A stretch of 64,000 bases of DNA, from positions 1,984,001 to 2,048,000 of the forward strand of contig NZ_CP065230.1 of assembly GCF_015767635.1 (NCBI RefSeq). The letters run 5' to 3'. Positions 47,201-55,545 of this stretch are shown here, in pieces (within the stretch, counting starts at the first letter, position 1; every line of letters begins with the position of its first letter). The stretch comes from Halomonas sp. A40-4. Lineage in GTDB: Bacteria; Pseudomonadota; Gammaproteobacteria; Pseudomonadales; Halomonadaceae. Both the position numbers and the translations under genes were made by a program. The notes below the pieces were generated by a model, which did not search any database, was not told where the DNA came from, and worked only from the letters and a program-made list of their open reading frames with translations.

Positions 47201-50200
47201 CGATGACGGTGAACCCCGGCGCGTTAACACCTTCCCCAGCCGGAGTTTCGGTGTCTTCGTTTTCCAGATCCTCTTCCTCCGGGCCTTCCTCCTCGATCTC
47301 GGTCTCAAGCTCGAAGCCGTCGTTGAAGGTGCGGTCGTCACCCCTAAGGATGTCATCGTGCTCCCAACCCGAGAGCGCCTCAACCTGGCTGAAGCGGTCC
47401 CGCAGGATCTCAAGCGGCAGGTTGGGGAAAACTGGGAAGTTCATGTCGGCATCAGCGCCGATCTGCTGTCCCTTGTGAATCACCCAGTCGTGGCCCCACA
47501 TGCCGATGTTCTTCTGGATACCCTCTCCGGCCACCATGATGTCATCGCCAGAATCAGCGTCGTAGTCGGTGTCACCCTGGCCTCCATTAAGGACATCGTG
47601 ACCGATGATCGTGGAGTTGAAGAACAGCTCGCCGTTGTCGCCGGCGATGTATTCGAACCGACTATTGCCTTCGACCCAGTCGTTGCCCTCGTTTCCGAAC
47701 AGGATGTCCTGGCCGTCACCGCCTAGGAGGAAATCATCGCCCTCACCGGCGCGGATCTCCGAACCGTCTGGCCCGGTGATCAGGAAGTCCTTGCCATCGC
47801 CGCCAAAGATCAGTGCCATGCCGCTGCCGCCATGGATGACGTCGTTGCCGTCGTCACCCTTGAGCATGTCAACTTCTCCGATATCCGTTCCCGAGTTGGT
47901 GATGATATCGTCACCGTCACCACCGTTGATCTTGTCGACACCGTACCCGGCTTCGATGCGATCGTTGCCATCGCCACCCCAGACGGTGTCGTCACCGCCG
48001 CCGGCCACAATTGTGTCGTCGCCGTTAGTGCCCTGGATGGCCACATGGTCAGCGCCGTTGTAGCGGATGAACTCGGCGATATCGTCACCGTCAGCGTCAC
48101 GGCGTTCGACCAGGCTGGTAAAGGCCCCAAGCGTCGGGTCCTCATGCTCAGGATCGTTGAGGCCCGTCATGGCCAGCTGCTTGACTAGGTCCATGTAGAG
48201 AACATGATCGGGCACCGAGAATTGATCTGCCGGAATGGCAAACTCCGTCTCGCCGAGATCGGTGTTAGCCAATGCCATCTTGGCTAGTGAGTTGTTTTCG
48301 AGTTCGGTCAGCAGATTCAGGCCCTGGACACGCGATAGATAGTAGAACCGGTCGGCGTCCTGCAGGCTCTCCATCTGCATTTCAAAGACGAAGGAGAAGG
48401 TCGAACCGAGCATGCCGCCGAAGGGCATCTTTTTCTCGGCCAAGCCACCTACCCAGAGGTCGATTTTATTCAGGCCCGTCTCTACATCGCTCCAGCCTCC
48501 GGTGCCATTCAGGAAGTCGAGCCTGTCAGTTATCTCTGTCGAGCGCGCGACATCGAGTCGAACGTTGTCGACCAACATTTGATCGGCACCACCGCCGGTC
48601 TGCTGGATCTCAATGCTGAGCTCCTGCCCTGCCTGTGTAGCATCGATCAAGCCAGTCTCGAACGAGAAGGTCGCCCAGCCCCCATCTTGTGCAGGGGCGG
48701 TCAGCGAAACCGTCGCCAACACTACCCCTCCCGCTACGAGTCGAGCTTCCCCACCGGGCCACTCCATATTCGTGCGGTCACCGATGTCGAGCGTCAGGCG
48801 ATAGCTGGCACCCGCCTCCAGAATCTGACCTGTGTCCTGCGATAGCATTCCGTTCTCGCGCAGCCACGCGACATTAGTTCCTTCGATACCGGTCGAGTCA
48901 ACGACGCCCGCCGCCGGATCGATCAAGCCGCCTTGGCCGGTAAGCGTCCAGCCGTCCGGAGCCGAGGTGGTGTAGTTTCCGTTGACGTGAGTGATGACGC
49001 CCGGTTCTCCCGTCGAAAGTGAATTCGTCTCGAAGCTCGCATTCTCGACCGAAGCAGCCGTTGTCTCAACCGGGTCCGACAGACCAACGAGTTGCATTGC
49101 GGCGTCGCGCTTCGCTTCCAGTGTAACGGCAGCTTCGATTAACGGGTGGGTGCCGTAGGCAGCCACGAAGTTGATGATTGATGCCGGGTTTTTAAGGTTT
49201 AGGGCGAAATCGCTCCAGCTCTCGTAGGGTTTGAGCTGTGTGTCGCCGCCAGCCATTTCCATGAACTGGGCACGCGCCTCGTTCAGCGTCGGCATACCAG
49301 TGTCGCGGCCACGGGCAATGTTGATCGCTGGCAGGTCAAGCGGAATGCCAAGCAGCTGGTTGCGCAACGTATTGGTGACAAATTCGTCGATTTCGTTGCC
49401 TACCTGGCCCGTCATACCGCGGACGATGGCACCTGCGGCTTCGTCATGGCTGACGGTGACGTTACCGTTCGCGTCTACTGCGCCGAAAGCGAGTGGGTTG
49501 AGGAAGGCATCGAACAGGTTCATCGAGCCGCTGCGATCTCCGTCGGCGCTAATAATGTCGACAGTTTCGTTTAGCATCGAGTGCCCAAAGCGGTAGATGA
49601 CATGCGCAAACTCGGCGATGATGCTCGGGTCCATTTCGGCGTCAGGCTGGACAATAAAAACATCCACGTCCGGCTGGATCTTGCGCGCGAACTCTTCGAA
49701 TACGAGGTGCTGATACTGCATCTCGGTGGCAAAACGCGCCGCCTGGAAAAGACGTTCGCCATCCCATGAACCGTCATCGAGCGTCCACTGGGCAATCAAG
49801 TCTGCGTCGCCGCTAGCCTGGATGGTCGCCTTAATGTCTTCGACCTGGCGGTTGTGCTCGGAGTGAAAGATGTGGTGAACGGCCGAGAGCCCAATGTTTT
49901 CGTTTCCTCGTCCGTCACCGGTGATGTAGTGCGCGTCGAGAAGTTCGTTGTCGTATTCGGTGTTCCGGCCCCTCATGTCCACCGCTACGTCGTTGCCTGC
50001 CACGTCGTCGGCGTCAGCGACAAGCGCGCCGGTCTCGTCGGTCACAACGACAGCCGCATGGGCAATGTCATCGAGGAATGCGTGGCCTGTACGTACGGCC
50101 GAGACGGTCATACCCGCTGTAATCGATATTGCACCGGCGGTGCCCATGATCTGTGTGCCGACCGGAAGCTGGATTGCCGAAGGATTGATGGGTTGGTCCC

Positions 50201-51347
50201 GATTACCTTCGACATAGATCGGATTTCCCGCTGGATCGAAGGCCGCAAGTATCTGTGGCAAGCCGTTATCGCCGCGAATGAACTCGCCGTAGGGATCGAC
50301 ACGGAGCTCCGGTACCGCGTTGACATCCAAATCGGTCAGATCGATGCCAAGCATCTCACGTGCCTGCTCCTTGACGTCAGCCCAGGTTGCAAGTCCGCGG
50401 GCGCCATCCAGCAGGTGGCCAGTCGCGAGCGGATTCGAATCCACCGTGCCATCACCGTCGCTGTCGACGGATAGCATGTACTCACGCAAAAACACTTGGT
50501 GCGAGGCGTCAGAGGTATAGGTCTGGTTCTGATCTACCCAGGGCGTGGTGACATTGCCCTCAGCATCCGGATCGGTTGTCGCGCGCGTCATCACCATGAA
50601 ATTGGTGTGTGGGCTATCCGGGTTGTAGAGCGGATCATCCACGCTCAGCGGCATATAGACGGTGCCGTTTCCACCTTTTGCCACCAGGTCTAGGCCATGG
50701 TCGAAGAACTGGCCGAAAAAGGTGAAGAAGGCGTTGTATGACGCAGACAACCCCTCATCAGGAGCGACGTTGGGCAGGTGGATAGTAAGGTCATCCAGCT
50801 CAATGCCGTAGGTATCGGAAAGCTGGGTGGCCATATCCGCCTTGTACTGCTCAAGCCCAGCCTCGTCACCCTGCTCTTTCAGCGCGTCCATGGCGGGCTT
50901 GTCGTTGGTCTTATAGCCGGTATGGATATCCCGAACGGTTGTCAGTATATCGCCTTCGAACCCGGCATGCTGAAGCGCCGCGTAAATCGCTGCCGGGTTG
51001 TCCATCGTCTGATCAACGATCAAGTTGGAAATCTGTCGCGGCTCGCCATCAACCACGTCGCCCCCGGTGCCATAGTCGTTGTTGGTGGGGTATGGCGCTC
51101 CGCCCAGGGTGCCGCTTCCCTCAACCCAATTCGGATCAGTCAATCGCGGAAACGCCTCTCCTGAGGCCCCCCATTGCTCGCGGCCGACCACGATATTGTT
51201 GTAACTTCCATCAACAGTGCGCAGACCGGTTGGCAACAGCGAGCTGTCGACGAGGTCGGCCAGCGGCGTTCCCGCGGAATGCGCTTCCGCAATCTTGATC
51301 TGCTCCAGGATGAATTGCAGATCATGTTGGTTCAGTTTGACAGCCAT
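44253..51347 (-). CDS. Giant haem peroxidase with RTX repeats, type I secreted
   Basis: A 2364-residue protein. Residues 170-770 form an animal-type haem peroxidase domain: distal histidine H217 in FFGQFFDHGLDL, SEHNRQVEDI with R500, proximal histidine H589 in VIYRFGHSMLNE, and NIARGRDTGMPTLNEAR. A jelly-roll, carbohydrate-binding-like module (about 766-935) is inserted before the peroxidase tail. RTX blocks follow near residues 1100-1230, 1620-1700, 1800-1880 and 2105-2185, separated by acidic spacers (EIEEEGPEEEDLENED; NEDDDDLPPQDDSDPDNEE). The end has a serralysin-type GFQPGDRIDLSGIDA and a hydrophobic LTVSDFNL secretion tail. No signal peptide. It resembles the peroxidase-RTX proteins known from Pseudomonas putida. 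Expected to be exported by the adjacent transporter and folded by calcium outside. Confidence 0.92.
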   Translation of the reverse strand: MAVKLNQHDLQFILEQIKIAEAHSAGTPLADLVDSSLLPTGLRTVDGSYNNIVVGREQWGASGEAFPRLTDPNWVEGSGTLGGAPYPTNNDYGTGGDVVDGEPRQISNLIVDQTMDNPAAIYAALQHAGFEGDILTTVRDIHTGYKTNDKPAMDALKEQGDEAGLEQYKADMATQLSDTYGIELDDLTIHLPNVAPDEGLSASYNAFFTFFGQFFDHGLDLVAKGGNGTVYMPLSVDDPLYNPDSPHTNFMVMTRATTDPDAEGNVTTPWVDQNQTYTSDASHQVFLREYMLSVDSDGDGTVDSNPLATGHLLDGARGLATWADVKEQAREMLGIDLTDLDVNAVPELRVDPYGEFIRGDNGLPQILAAFDPAGNPIYVEGNRDQPINPSAIQLPVGTQIMGTAGAISITAGMTVSAVRTGHAFLDDIAHAAVVVTDETGALVADADDVAGNDVAVDMRGRNTEYDNELLDAHYITGDGRGNENIGLSAVHHIFHSEHNRQVEDIKATIQASGDADLIAQWTLDDGSWDGERLFQAARFATEMQYQHLVFEEFARKIQPDVDVFIVQPDAEMDPSIIAEFAHVIYRFGHSMLNETVDIISADGDRSGSMNLFDAFLNPLAFGAVDANGNVTVSHDEAAGAIVRGMTGQVGNEIDEFVTNTLRNQLLGIPLDLPAINIARGRDTGMPTLNEARAQFMEMAGGDTQLKPYESWSDFALNLKNPASIINFVAAYGTHPLIEAAVTLEAKRDAAMQLVGLSDPVETTAASVENASFETNSLSTGEPGVITHVNGNYTTSAPDGWTLTGQGGLIDPAAGVVDSTGIEGTNVAWLRENGMLSQDTGQILEAGASYRLTLDIGDRTNMEWPGGEARLVAGGVVLATVSLTAPAQDGGWATFSFETGLIDATQAGQELSIEIQQTGGGADQMLVDNVRLDVARSTEITDRLDFLNGTGGWSDVETGLNKIDLWVGGLAEKKMPFGGMLGSTFSFVFEMQMESLQDADRFYYLSRVQGLNLLTELENNSLAKMALANTDLGETEFAIPADQFSVPDHVLYMDLVKQLAMTGLNDPEHEDPTLGAFTSLVERRDADGDDIAEFIRYNGADHVAIQGTNGDDTIVAGGGDDTVWGGDGNDRIEAGYGVDKINGGDGDDIITNSGTDIGEVDMLKGDDGNDVIHGGSGMALIFGGDGKDFLITGPDGSEIRAGEGDDFLLGGDGQDILFGNEGNDWVEGNSRFEYIAGDNGELFFNSTIIGHDVLNGGQGDTDYDADSGDDIMVAGEGIQKNIGMWGHDWVIHKGQQIGADADMNFPVFPNLPLEILRDRFSQVEALSGWEHDDILRGDDRTFNDGFELETEIEEEGPEEEDLENEDTETPAGEGVNAPGFTVIEVKEEVAPEVYDPTPEGNFVHNELDQEGIARIDGLDRIITEDMLREVEYRANGSWENLDEGQQGDIKQAFVGGNILLGGGGSDLIEGRGGDDVIDGDAWLNVRISIRNDNGDEIATAEGMDSEVRDLSGALLHAGRTLASLMLDRAYNPGQLHIAREILYDDSGTDRAYYWDDQENYVFDGTSDGRLVVEHLMVTETDAEDGNEGNPFDPITGKNRTSDGRDTLANIEELEFRDGVMSITSGTNGADTLAGGGGNDIIVGMDGDDTINAGQGNDVLIGGRGNDELNGGANDDRLVGGIGDDALNGGTGNDTYVFGRSDGADTITEAAGGGAEDRIVIKSGGAALISLSAQDSHGAGGQGDLVIGYDGQQIDVAGHYSGTNEQTGVELINFDGGSIGGFDLGLGDYRVSRSDNANDNRNGTVENDFIAGENGEDRINGAAGNDLLFGGDGNDEVRGGIGNDLIVGGGGDDFLFGGGGDDTILWSVGDGSDQINGGGGYDTVHVTGDQTGEAYEIYTRAAAEDAGITVAANTEIVIIRNGTVIAELDNAEEIVINGMGGGDTFVTHGDFSATSLSYSTITLEGSEHDETVDISGLLSSHRIYFRSNGGNDTILGTLRPQDVIELPKGAKLADYSLIENEDGTTTFTNGDHAVTFTSSDGTPQFNEDDDDLPPQDDSDPDNEELEVEEPEVDETETETEDEGIEDEDIVAPTPVAALAGTESADALVGTADGDTIMGLGDRDVVFGHDGDDDIFGGDGADMLYGDDGDDRILGEDGNDFINAGAGDDTVFGGNGDDLFVAEAGDGDDTYYGDDMVGGSGNDTLDMSAIMASITADLGTGFMGRGSVSSAETGNDGLWSVENIVTGSGDDTITANSANNVMDGGAGNDTFRFLSAADANGDTIMGFQPGDRIDLSGIDAHGCDSGNQSFTLVNDEFTGAGQLMFSHQTLDGEDYTVVQGNTTGGDDADFALSIKGRHDLTVSDFNL

Positions 51348-51993
51348 GTTCCCTCCCAGGCCCCACCGGGCTCTGCGACTTATTATTGTTTAGCCAAAAA
51401 ATTCTTTTGCGGCCCCATTAACCTCACCAGCAGGCTGCTGTTTATATCTTTAATAGCCGACAGGCATGTCGCTACACCTCGACGACACATCATCCAAGTT
51501 AACTTCACACACCTTCCGCTTACATAAGATTACAATGCGAAGTATTTTTTTCCGCCTCATAATCATCATTACCTAACTACGGAAAATCTAATCAAAATGA
51601 ACCGATACCCCTTCCAGAAAAATGCTCTTTTGTGGTGAGAAAAATCATGTCTGGAGCGGCCAGCGGTTAAGTTATCTTGCTGCCGAGCCAAAAATCTTAT
51701 GGTCATTGCACTGATGGGTGAGCAGCATCATCGAATCCAGATTCATAGCTTGTCTTCGAAGATCTGAACCACGCCTGGGAACAGCGCGGTAAGCCATAAA
51801 GAACCATCTTAAAACCGGATCAGGCTGGGCAGAGTGCTAGAGGTAAGTTCAGTCAGAGGCACTGATGTTATCGAATGATAAAAAGCATTAGTCGAGCGAG
51901 GGTCTAAAATCTAAATGGATATCGGCCTAGCGGCATAAAATCTGTCTAAGACGAAAAAAATAGCTTCATTGTCTCAATCTAGGACCCCGATAC
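51348..51993. other. Upstream region of the secretion operon; no gene seen
   Basis: About 650 A/T-rich bases before the peroxidase gene, presumably with its promoter. I see a 13-base palindrome, CAGCAG-G-CTGCTG, at 51428-51440, about 80 bases upstream of the start, as a possible operator. No convincing coding sequence, tRNA or insertion sequence end is visible. Confidence 0.5.
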
Positions 51994-52311
51994 TTAGGAA
52001 CAGGCCTGAATACTCGAATGTTTTTGTAACAAGAGCGCTTCTGTTTTTGAGCACTGAGGATCTGCTTCAGACAGCCAAGCCAAAATGTCGGATTGCCTGC
52101 ACCTGATACTCCTTCCCCGGCGAACGTAGCGCGGTGCGGGTTCTCCAAGCAGCATTCCCGTTACCCTACTTTTTGGAGCTGTTGAATGTGCCGCAGGGAT
52201 CAATGCAGGAAATACAGCACTTTCAGGAAGCTCAATCAGCTCCGGACTTTAATCTTGCTGCTAAAGACGGAACGCATTGACCAAAAGATCATCAGTTTTC
52301 TTGGTTGGCAT
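51994..52311 (-). pseudogene. Broken excisionase-like HTH gene, right copy
   Basis: From ATG 52311 the frame reads MPTKKTDDLLVNAFRL, then stops at TAG and again at TAA within 6 codons, and continues in the same frame as SPELIELPESAVFPALIPA, then MLLGEPAPRYVRRGR and QSDILAWLSEADPQ. The last part resembles AlpA/excisionase DNA-binding domains. Its frame is otherwise continuous, so the stops are recent compared with the frameshift in the left copy. A shorter internal start at 52203 could still produce a 69-residue fragment. Confidence 0.65.
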
Positions 52312-52757
52312 GGTGAAGGTGCCTGTTAATTGACCAACCCATGTTGCCCATTCGGTGTCGCAGCTTGTTGGGCGTAACTCATTCAAATTGGCAATTGGAC
52401 AGCTTTACATTCGATACTCACAGTGATGTCTGATGTCTAAAAGTCCGAGCAAGAACAAGGCTCCAGTCAAGCGTTTCGGACGCGTGCCACCTACGTTGGT
52501 GTCCAGAATCAGTGAACCACTACAGGATCAGCGCCGTTGTAAATAAGTGAAGCCTATTCACTGGTCGGTGTGGCGAAGCGAAAAAGGCAAACTGTTTGTT
52601 GCCAGCTGTGCCTTCTTGCTTCGGACGCATGCTACCTATTTGCTACCTAAAATTTAAGCACGCAAAAACGGCCACTATAGCAATAAGCTAAGTGGCCGTT
52701 TTTATTAAACTATTTGGTCGGAGCGACAGGATTCGAACCTGCGACCTTTGCAACCCC
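52005..52757. repeat. Right copy of the long direct repeat
   Basis: Partner of 38357-38958. It contains the HTH pseudogene, the intact tRNA terminator and the 3' half of tRNA-Pro(GGG). About 140 bases at roughly 52494-52636 have no equivalent on the left and are bounded by two similar copies of a TTCGGACGC motif. Confidence 0.85.
52664..52703 (-). terminator. Terminator of tRNA-Pro(GGG)
   Basis: AAAAACGGCCACT (52664-52676) pairs perfectly over 13 bp with AGTGGCCGTTTTT (52691-52703). It starts 12 bases after the tRNA 3' end on the minus strand. The left repeat holds a mutated version at 38867-38905 with several mismatches. Confidence 0.88.
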
Positions 52758-52791
52758 ATTGCAACGCGCTACCAAGCTGCGCCACGCTCCG
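52715..52791 (-). tRNA. tRNA-Pro (GGG), island attachment site
   Basis: A 77-base cloverleaf on the minus strand. Acceptor CGGAGCG pairs with CGCTCCG; the anticodon stem TTGCA/TGCAA holds the loop ATGGGGT with anticodon GGG; CCA is encoded. The 3' half is duplicated in degenerate form at 38919-38958, marking this tRNA as the integration target of the island to its left. Confidence 0.95.
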
Positions 52792-52918
52792 ATTCACCGA
52801 GGCGTTAATTTCTTGCCTCAAGACGGTGCGTATACTAGCGGTTTAGCCGGCAAATGAAAAGCTCTTTTTGCGCTTTCTTTTCAAGTGTTTGTCTACCATA
52901 CGGATTCATCGTTTCAGC

Positions 52919-53737
52919 CTATGCGGCACTATCGGCATCGCGTAACAGTCTGGCCATCGCAGAGTGAACGGCGGGTGTCGTCACCAGCAAATGCTGGGAA
53001 TATAAATCTACAGGTACGTCAGTTGGCACGACGTAAAGATGCCCCACACTGGCACCCGCCTCGCGCGCGACAACCCAGCCGGCGACGAAATCCCAGGGCG
53101 AGACGCTCTCGTAGTAAGCATCCAGCCGCCCACAGGCAACATCGCAAATATCCAGAGCGGCGGCGCCGTTGCGTCGTATATCGCGGCAGTTACTCAATAC
53201 GGCAGCCAGGCGAGGCAACAGAGCTTCCCGGGCCTCGCGCTGATAGGGAAACCCCGTTGCCACAAGACTGCGCGCCAGTTCACTTGCGTCGCTTGGCTGG
53301 ATGGGCTGGTCATTGCAGAAAGCCCCAGCTCCCTCGGCGGCGGTGAAGGTTTCTTCCAGAAACGGTGCGTGGACAACACCGATCTTTGCCACACCGTTCT
53401 CCATCCAACCGATCGAGACCGCCACATGGCGAAGCCCCTGGGCAAAATTGACCGTGCCGTCAATCGGGTCGACAACCCATAGCTGCGGGGCACTTTCGTT
53501 GAATGCCTGATCGGGAGAGAGTTCTTCGCTTAAACGGGTCTCGCCAGGAAAATGTGATGCCAGTTGATCACTAATAAAGCGATCAACCGCCACGTCAGCA
53601 TCCGTCACCAGTTCATCACCGGCCTTGTAATGCCGACCAAAAGATTGCTCCTGGCGTGCCTGACGAATCATTTGCCCCGCCTGTTCGGCAATCGAGCGGG
53701 CAATGTCCAAACGCTCTTTGAGGGTATAGGCAGGCAT
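52919..53737 (-). CDS. Inositol-monophosphatase family phosphatase
   Basis: About 272 residues with the lithium-sensitive, Mg-dependent phosphatase motifs WVVDPIDGTVNF (metal site, near residue 85) and SPWDFVAGWVVAREAGA near the end, and LSEELSPD in place of the usual GEE site. GGAG six bases upstream supports the ATG at 53737; a longer frame from 53794 adds 19 unrelated residues. The family also includes SuhB and histidinol/3'-phosphoadenosine phosphatases, so the substrate is uncertain. Confidence 0.85.
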   Translation of the reverse strand: MPAYTLKERLDIARSIAEQAGQMIRQARQEQSFGRHYKAGDELVTDADVAVDRFISDQLASHFPGETRLSEELSPDQAFNESAPQLWVVDPIDGTVNFAQGLRHVAVSIGWMENGVAKIGVVHAPFLEETFTAAEGAGAFCNDQPIQPSDASELARSLVATGFPYQREAREALLPRLAAVLSNCRDIRRNGAAALDICDVACGRLDAYYESVSPWDFVAGWVVAREAGASVGHLYVVPTDVPVDLYSQHLLVTTPAVHSAMARLLRDADSAA

Positions 53738-53762
53738 AGCGACTCCGTTAATAGACAAGCCC

Positions 53763-54215
53763 CTAGCGTAGTGCATCCACCAGGATATCGACAACTACGC
53801 GCGTGGCCGCATCGATCAACACCACATCAGACCCCACACGCTGCCACTCATAACCGGGATAACGAGGCAGTTCGTTGGCGATCGGCCCGTCAAACCGCTT
53901 GGCGATGCCTGGCGGAAGCGGCTTTCCACGTGCCAGATTGCGCTCTATACCCGGTGGAAGCGGCTCCGCTCTGGGCGCACCGTATTCACGCAGCAGGCGC
54001 TGCAACAACCGCTCCTCAATACGTGGCCAGTCACCACGATAATTCCGTTCGGTGCGATCATCGTAAGACCGGTTCTCACGCTTTGGAGTCTGCCCCTGAT
54101 GATGCTGCTTATCGCGAGCGCCGTGAGCCGGGGCATGGTCGGGCTGGGCAAGCGCCAGCGGAGTGGTCAAACAGAAAATCAACGAACCCAATATAACCCG
54201 ATGAGGCATTTTCAC
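53763..54215 (-). CDS. CigR/RcnB-like secreted protein
   Basis: About 150 residues: a signal peptide (VILGSLIFCLTTPLALAQ), a charged, histidine- and arginine-rich middle part (HAPAHGARDKQHHQGQ), and a repeated LPPGIERNL / KPLPPGIAKR motif, which together with the RcnB-type end (YEWQRVGSDVVLIDAATRVVVDIL, in part) matches proteins annotated as CigR-like or RcnB family. In Salmonella CigR is an anti-virulence regulator; here a periplasmic envelope role is all that can be said. GGGAG eight bases upstream favours the GTG at 54215. Confidence 0.72.
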   Translation of the reverse strand: MKMPHRVILGSLIFCLTTPLALAQPDHAPAHGARDKQHHQGQTPKRENRSYDDRTERNYRGDWPRIEERLLQRLLREYGAPRAEPLPPGIERNLARGKPLPPGIAKRFDGPIANELPRYPGYEWQRVGSDVVLIDAATRVVVDILVDALR

Positions 54216-54299
54216 TGCGAGCTCTCCCATGTAATGGCAATCTCTAACAGGTTAAGCGGCAAATACGCAGTGAGTGTGTAAATACTGAGGTTTTACTGT

Positions 54300-54755
54300 T
54301 TAAGAGCGGCAGCTACCGGGCAGATATTTATTATCCATTGGCTGCTGCTGGGCAGGCATACAGCGCCATGTAATCGACCCCTCCGTTGCCCTCACTTCTA
54401 TCCTGAAGCGCGTATTACGAATCGCCTGGGAGACGGGTGCTTCATTGCGCATGCGAATGCCGATATTAACGCCCTCTCCTCCCTCTGCGGCGTAGTAGTC
54501 GATGGAGTCTATATACTGGGTATGGCTGACCAGAGAATCATCGTTAAGCGAATTTTCCTGACCAAAGCTACCCTCCAGGGCATAACGCTCGCCGAGTTCG
54601 CTTTTCACGCCGCTGAGAACGTTAAGCGCCTCGGAAACCTGGGCACGGGCCGTGTAGTTCTGATACTGCGGAATGGCGATGGAGGCCAAGACGCCAATGA
54701 TGGCGACCACAATCATCAGCTCGATCAGCGTAAAGCCTTGCTGAGTCCCCTTCAT
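54300..54755 (-). CDS. Type IV pilin, second copy
   Basis: A 151-residue type IV major-pilin-like protein. The prepilin peptidase site is G-FTLIEL with a 7-residue leader, followed by the conserved hydrophobic helix ([20 protein letters not shown]). Two cysteines near the end (WRCM ... GSC) form the usual D-loop. It follows the other pilin after 82 bases and shares its N-terminal 50 residues closely, but its C-terminal half is unrelated in sequence. It may be a variant or minor pilin. Confidence 0.88.
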   Translation of the reverse strand: MKGTQQGFTLIELMIVVAIIGVLASIAIPQYQNYTARAQVSEALNVLSGVKSELGERYALEGSFGQENSLNDDSLVSHTQYIDSIDYYAAEGGEGVNIGIRMRNEAPVSQAIRNTRFRIEVRATEGSITWRCMPAQQQPMDNKYLPGSCRS

Positions 54756-54790
54756 TTTTATCCCTCTGAAAATACAGGTCGTTACTATCT

Positions 54791-54813
54791 AAAAGGGGCC
54801 AATCAAGGCCCCA
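54791..54813 (-). terminator. Terminator after the first pilin
   Basis: GGGGCC (54795-54800) and GGCCCC (54807-54812) form a 6-bp GC stem with TTTT following on the minus strand. It lies between the two pilin genes and should limit read-through to the second one. Confidence 0.7.
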
Positions 54814-54837
54814 TACAAATTATTGATTTAGATACGA

Positions 54838-55305
54838 CTATTCTTTACAACCCGCAGGAAGCCGACTTTCGTCAATACCATCCGTGGTGCCAGCTTTACA
54901 AACCCAGCCATCTTGAGGATTGTCAGTTTCTAAGAGCATAGTGCGATTCCCTAACGCACTATCGGTATCAAAAGTTACAGTGATCGTGCCAGTATCCTCT
55001 GCAAATGCATATGTAGCATTTTGCACATATCTACCTGCTGGCTCATCGTCTGTTTCGACCAAGTCATCGATATCATCCGTTGATGGCATTCCACCTTGAA
55101 GTGAGTATTGCTCAGCAATATCTGCACGCATGCCTGCTGTTACAGACAGCCCCTCGCTAGCCTGAGCGCGGGCGGTGTAGTTTTGATACTGCGGCACGGC
55201 AATGGACGCCAGTACGCCGATAATGGCCACCACAATCATCAGCTCAATCAGCGTGAAACCACCCTGCTTCTTGTTACGAATTGCCGGTTGTGCAGAATGC
55301 TGCAT
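54838..55305 (-). CDS. pilA: Type IV pilin (PilA-like)
   Basis: A 155-residue pilin with a 15-residue leader ending in G before [10 protein letters not shown], the standard helix, and two C-terminal cysteines (WVCKAG ... PAGCKE). AAGGAGAC lies seven bases before the ATG. It is divergent from pilB, with 240 bases in between, the standard layout of pilA-pilBCD loci. Being first and having the stronger ribosome-binding site, it is the more likely major pilin. Confidence 0.9.
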   Translation of the reverse strand: MQHSAQPAIRNKKQGGFTLIELMIVVAIIGVLASIAVPQYQNYTARAQASEGLSVTAGMRADIAEQYSLQGGMPSTDDIDDLVETDDEPAGRYVQNATYAFAEDTGTITVTFDTDSALGNRTMLLETDNPQDGWVCKAGTTDGIDESRLPAGCKE

Positions 55306-55545
55306 GGAGACGTCTCCTTGGGGGATGCTACCCAGCGTCGCCGCAGGGTATCGCGATAGGGGAAATTTAAAATGACACTAACTGACAGTCTGTGCTTTAT
55401 CAATATATCGCACCAACGCTTGAGTATGAGTTATATCGGCAGTGGGATGCCTGGCTTGAGCTTTTCGACTTAACGAGACGCTACTGCCTTGTGGTTCCAA
55501 GTATGGTAAAAGTAACCCGCAGCGCACTTCACCAACGAGTCACGC

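Larger units (their letters stand above)
38919..52714. mobile_element. Genomic island at tRNA-Pro(GGG): peroxidase/RTX type I secretion cluster
   Basis: About 13.8 kb bounded on the right by intact tRNA-Pro(GGG) and on the left by a copy of its 3' part. It carries four leftward genes (peroxidase-RTX, ABC transporter, RTX/cadherin-like membrane protein, HlyD adaptor) plus a broken HTH gene, in A/T-rich flanks of 250-1300 bases without genes. No integrase, transposase or outer-membrane channel gene is visible. The island is probably old and fixed, having lost its integration machinery. Confidence 0.75.

Noticed and set aside
51190..51210. ATTGTTGTAACTTCC, similar to the core of E. coli Ter sites, noted because a Tus-like gene is present.
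   Set aside because: It lies inside the peroxidase coding sequence on an acquired island, a 10-base core match is expected by chance at appreciable rate in a window this size, and the Ter consensus of this organism is unknown.
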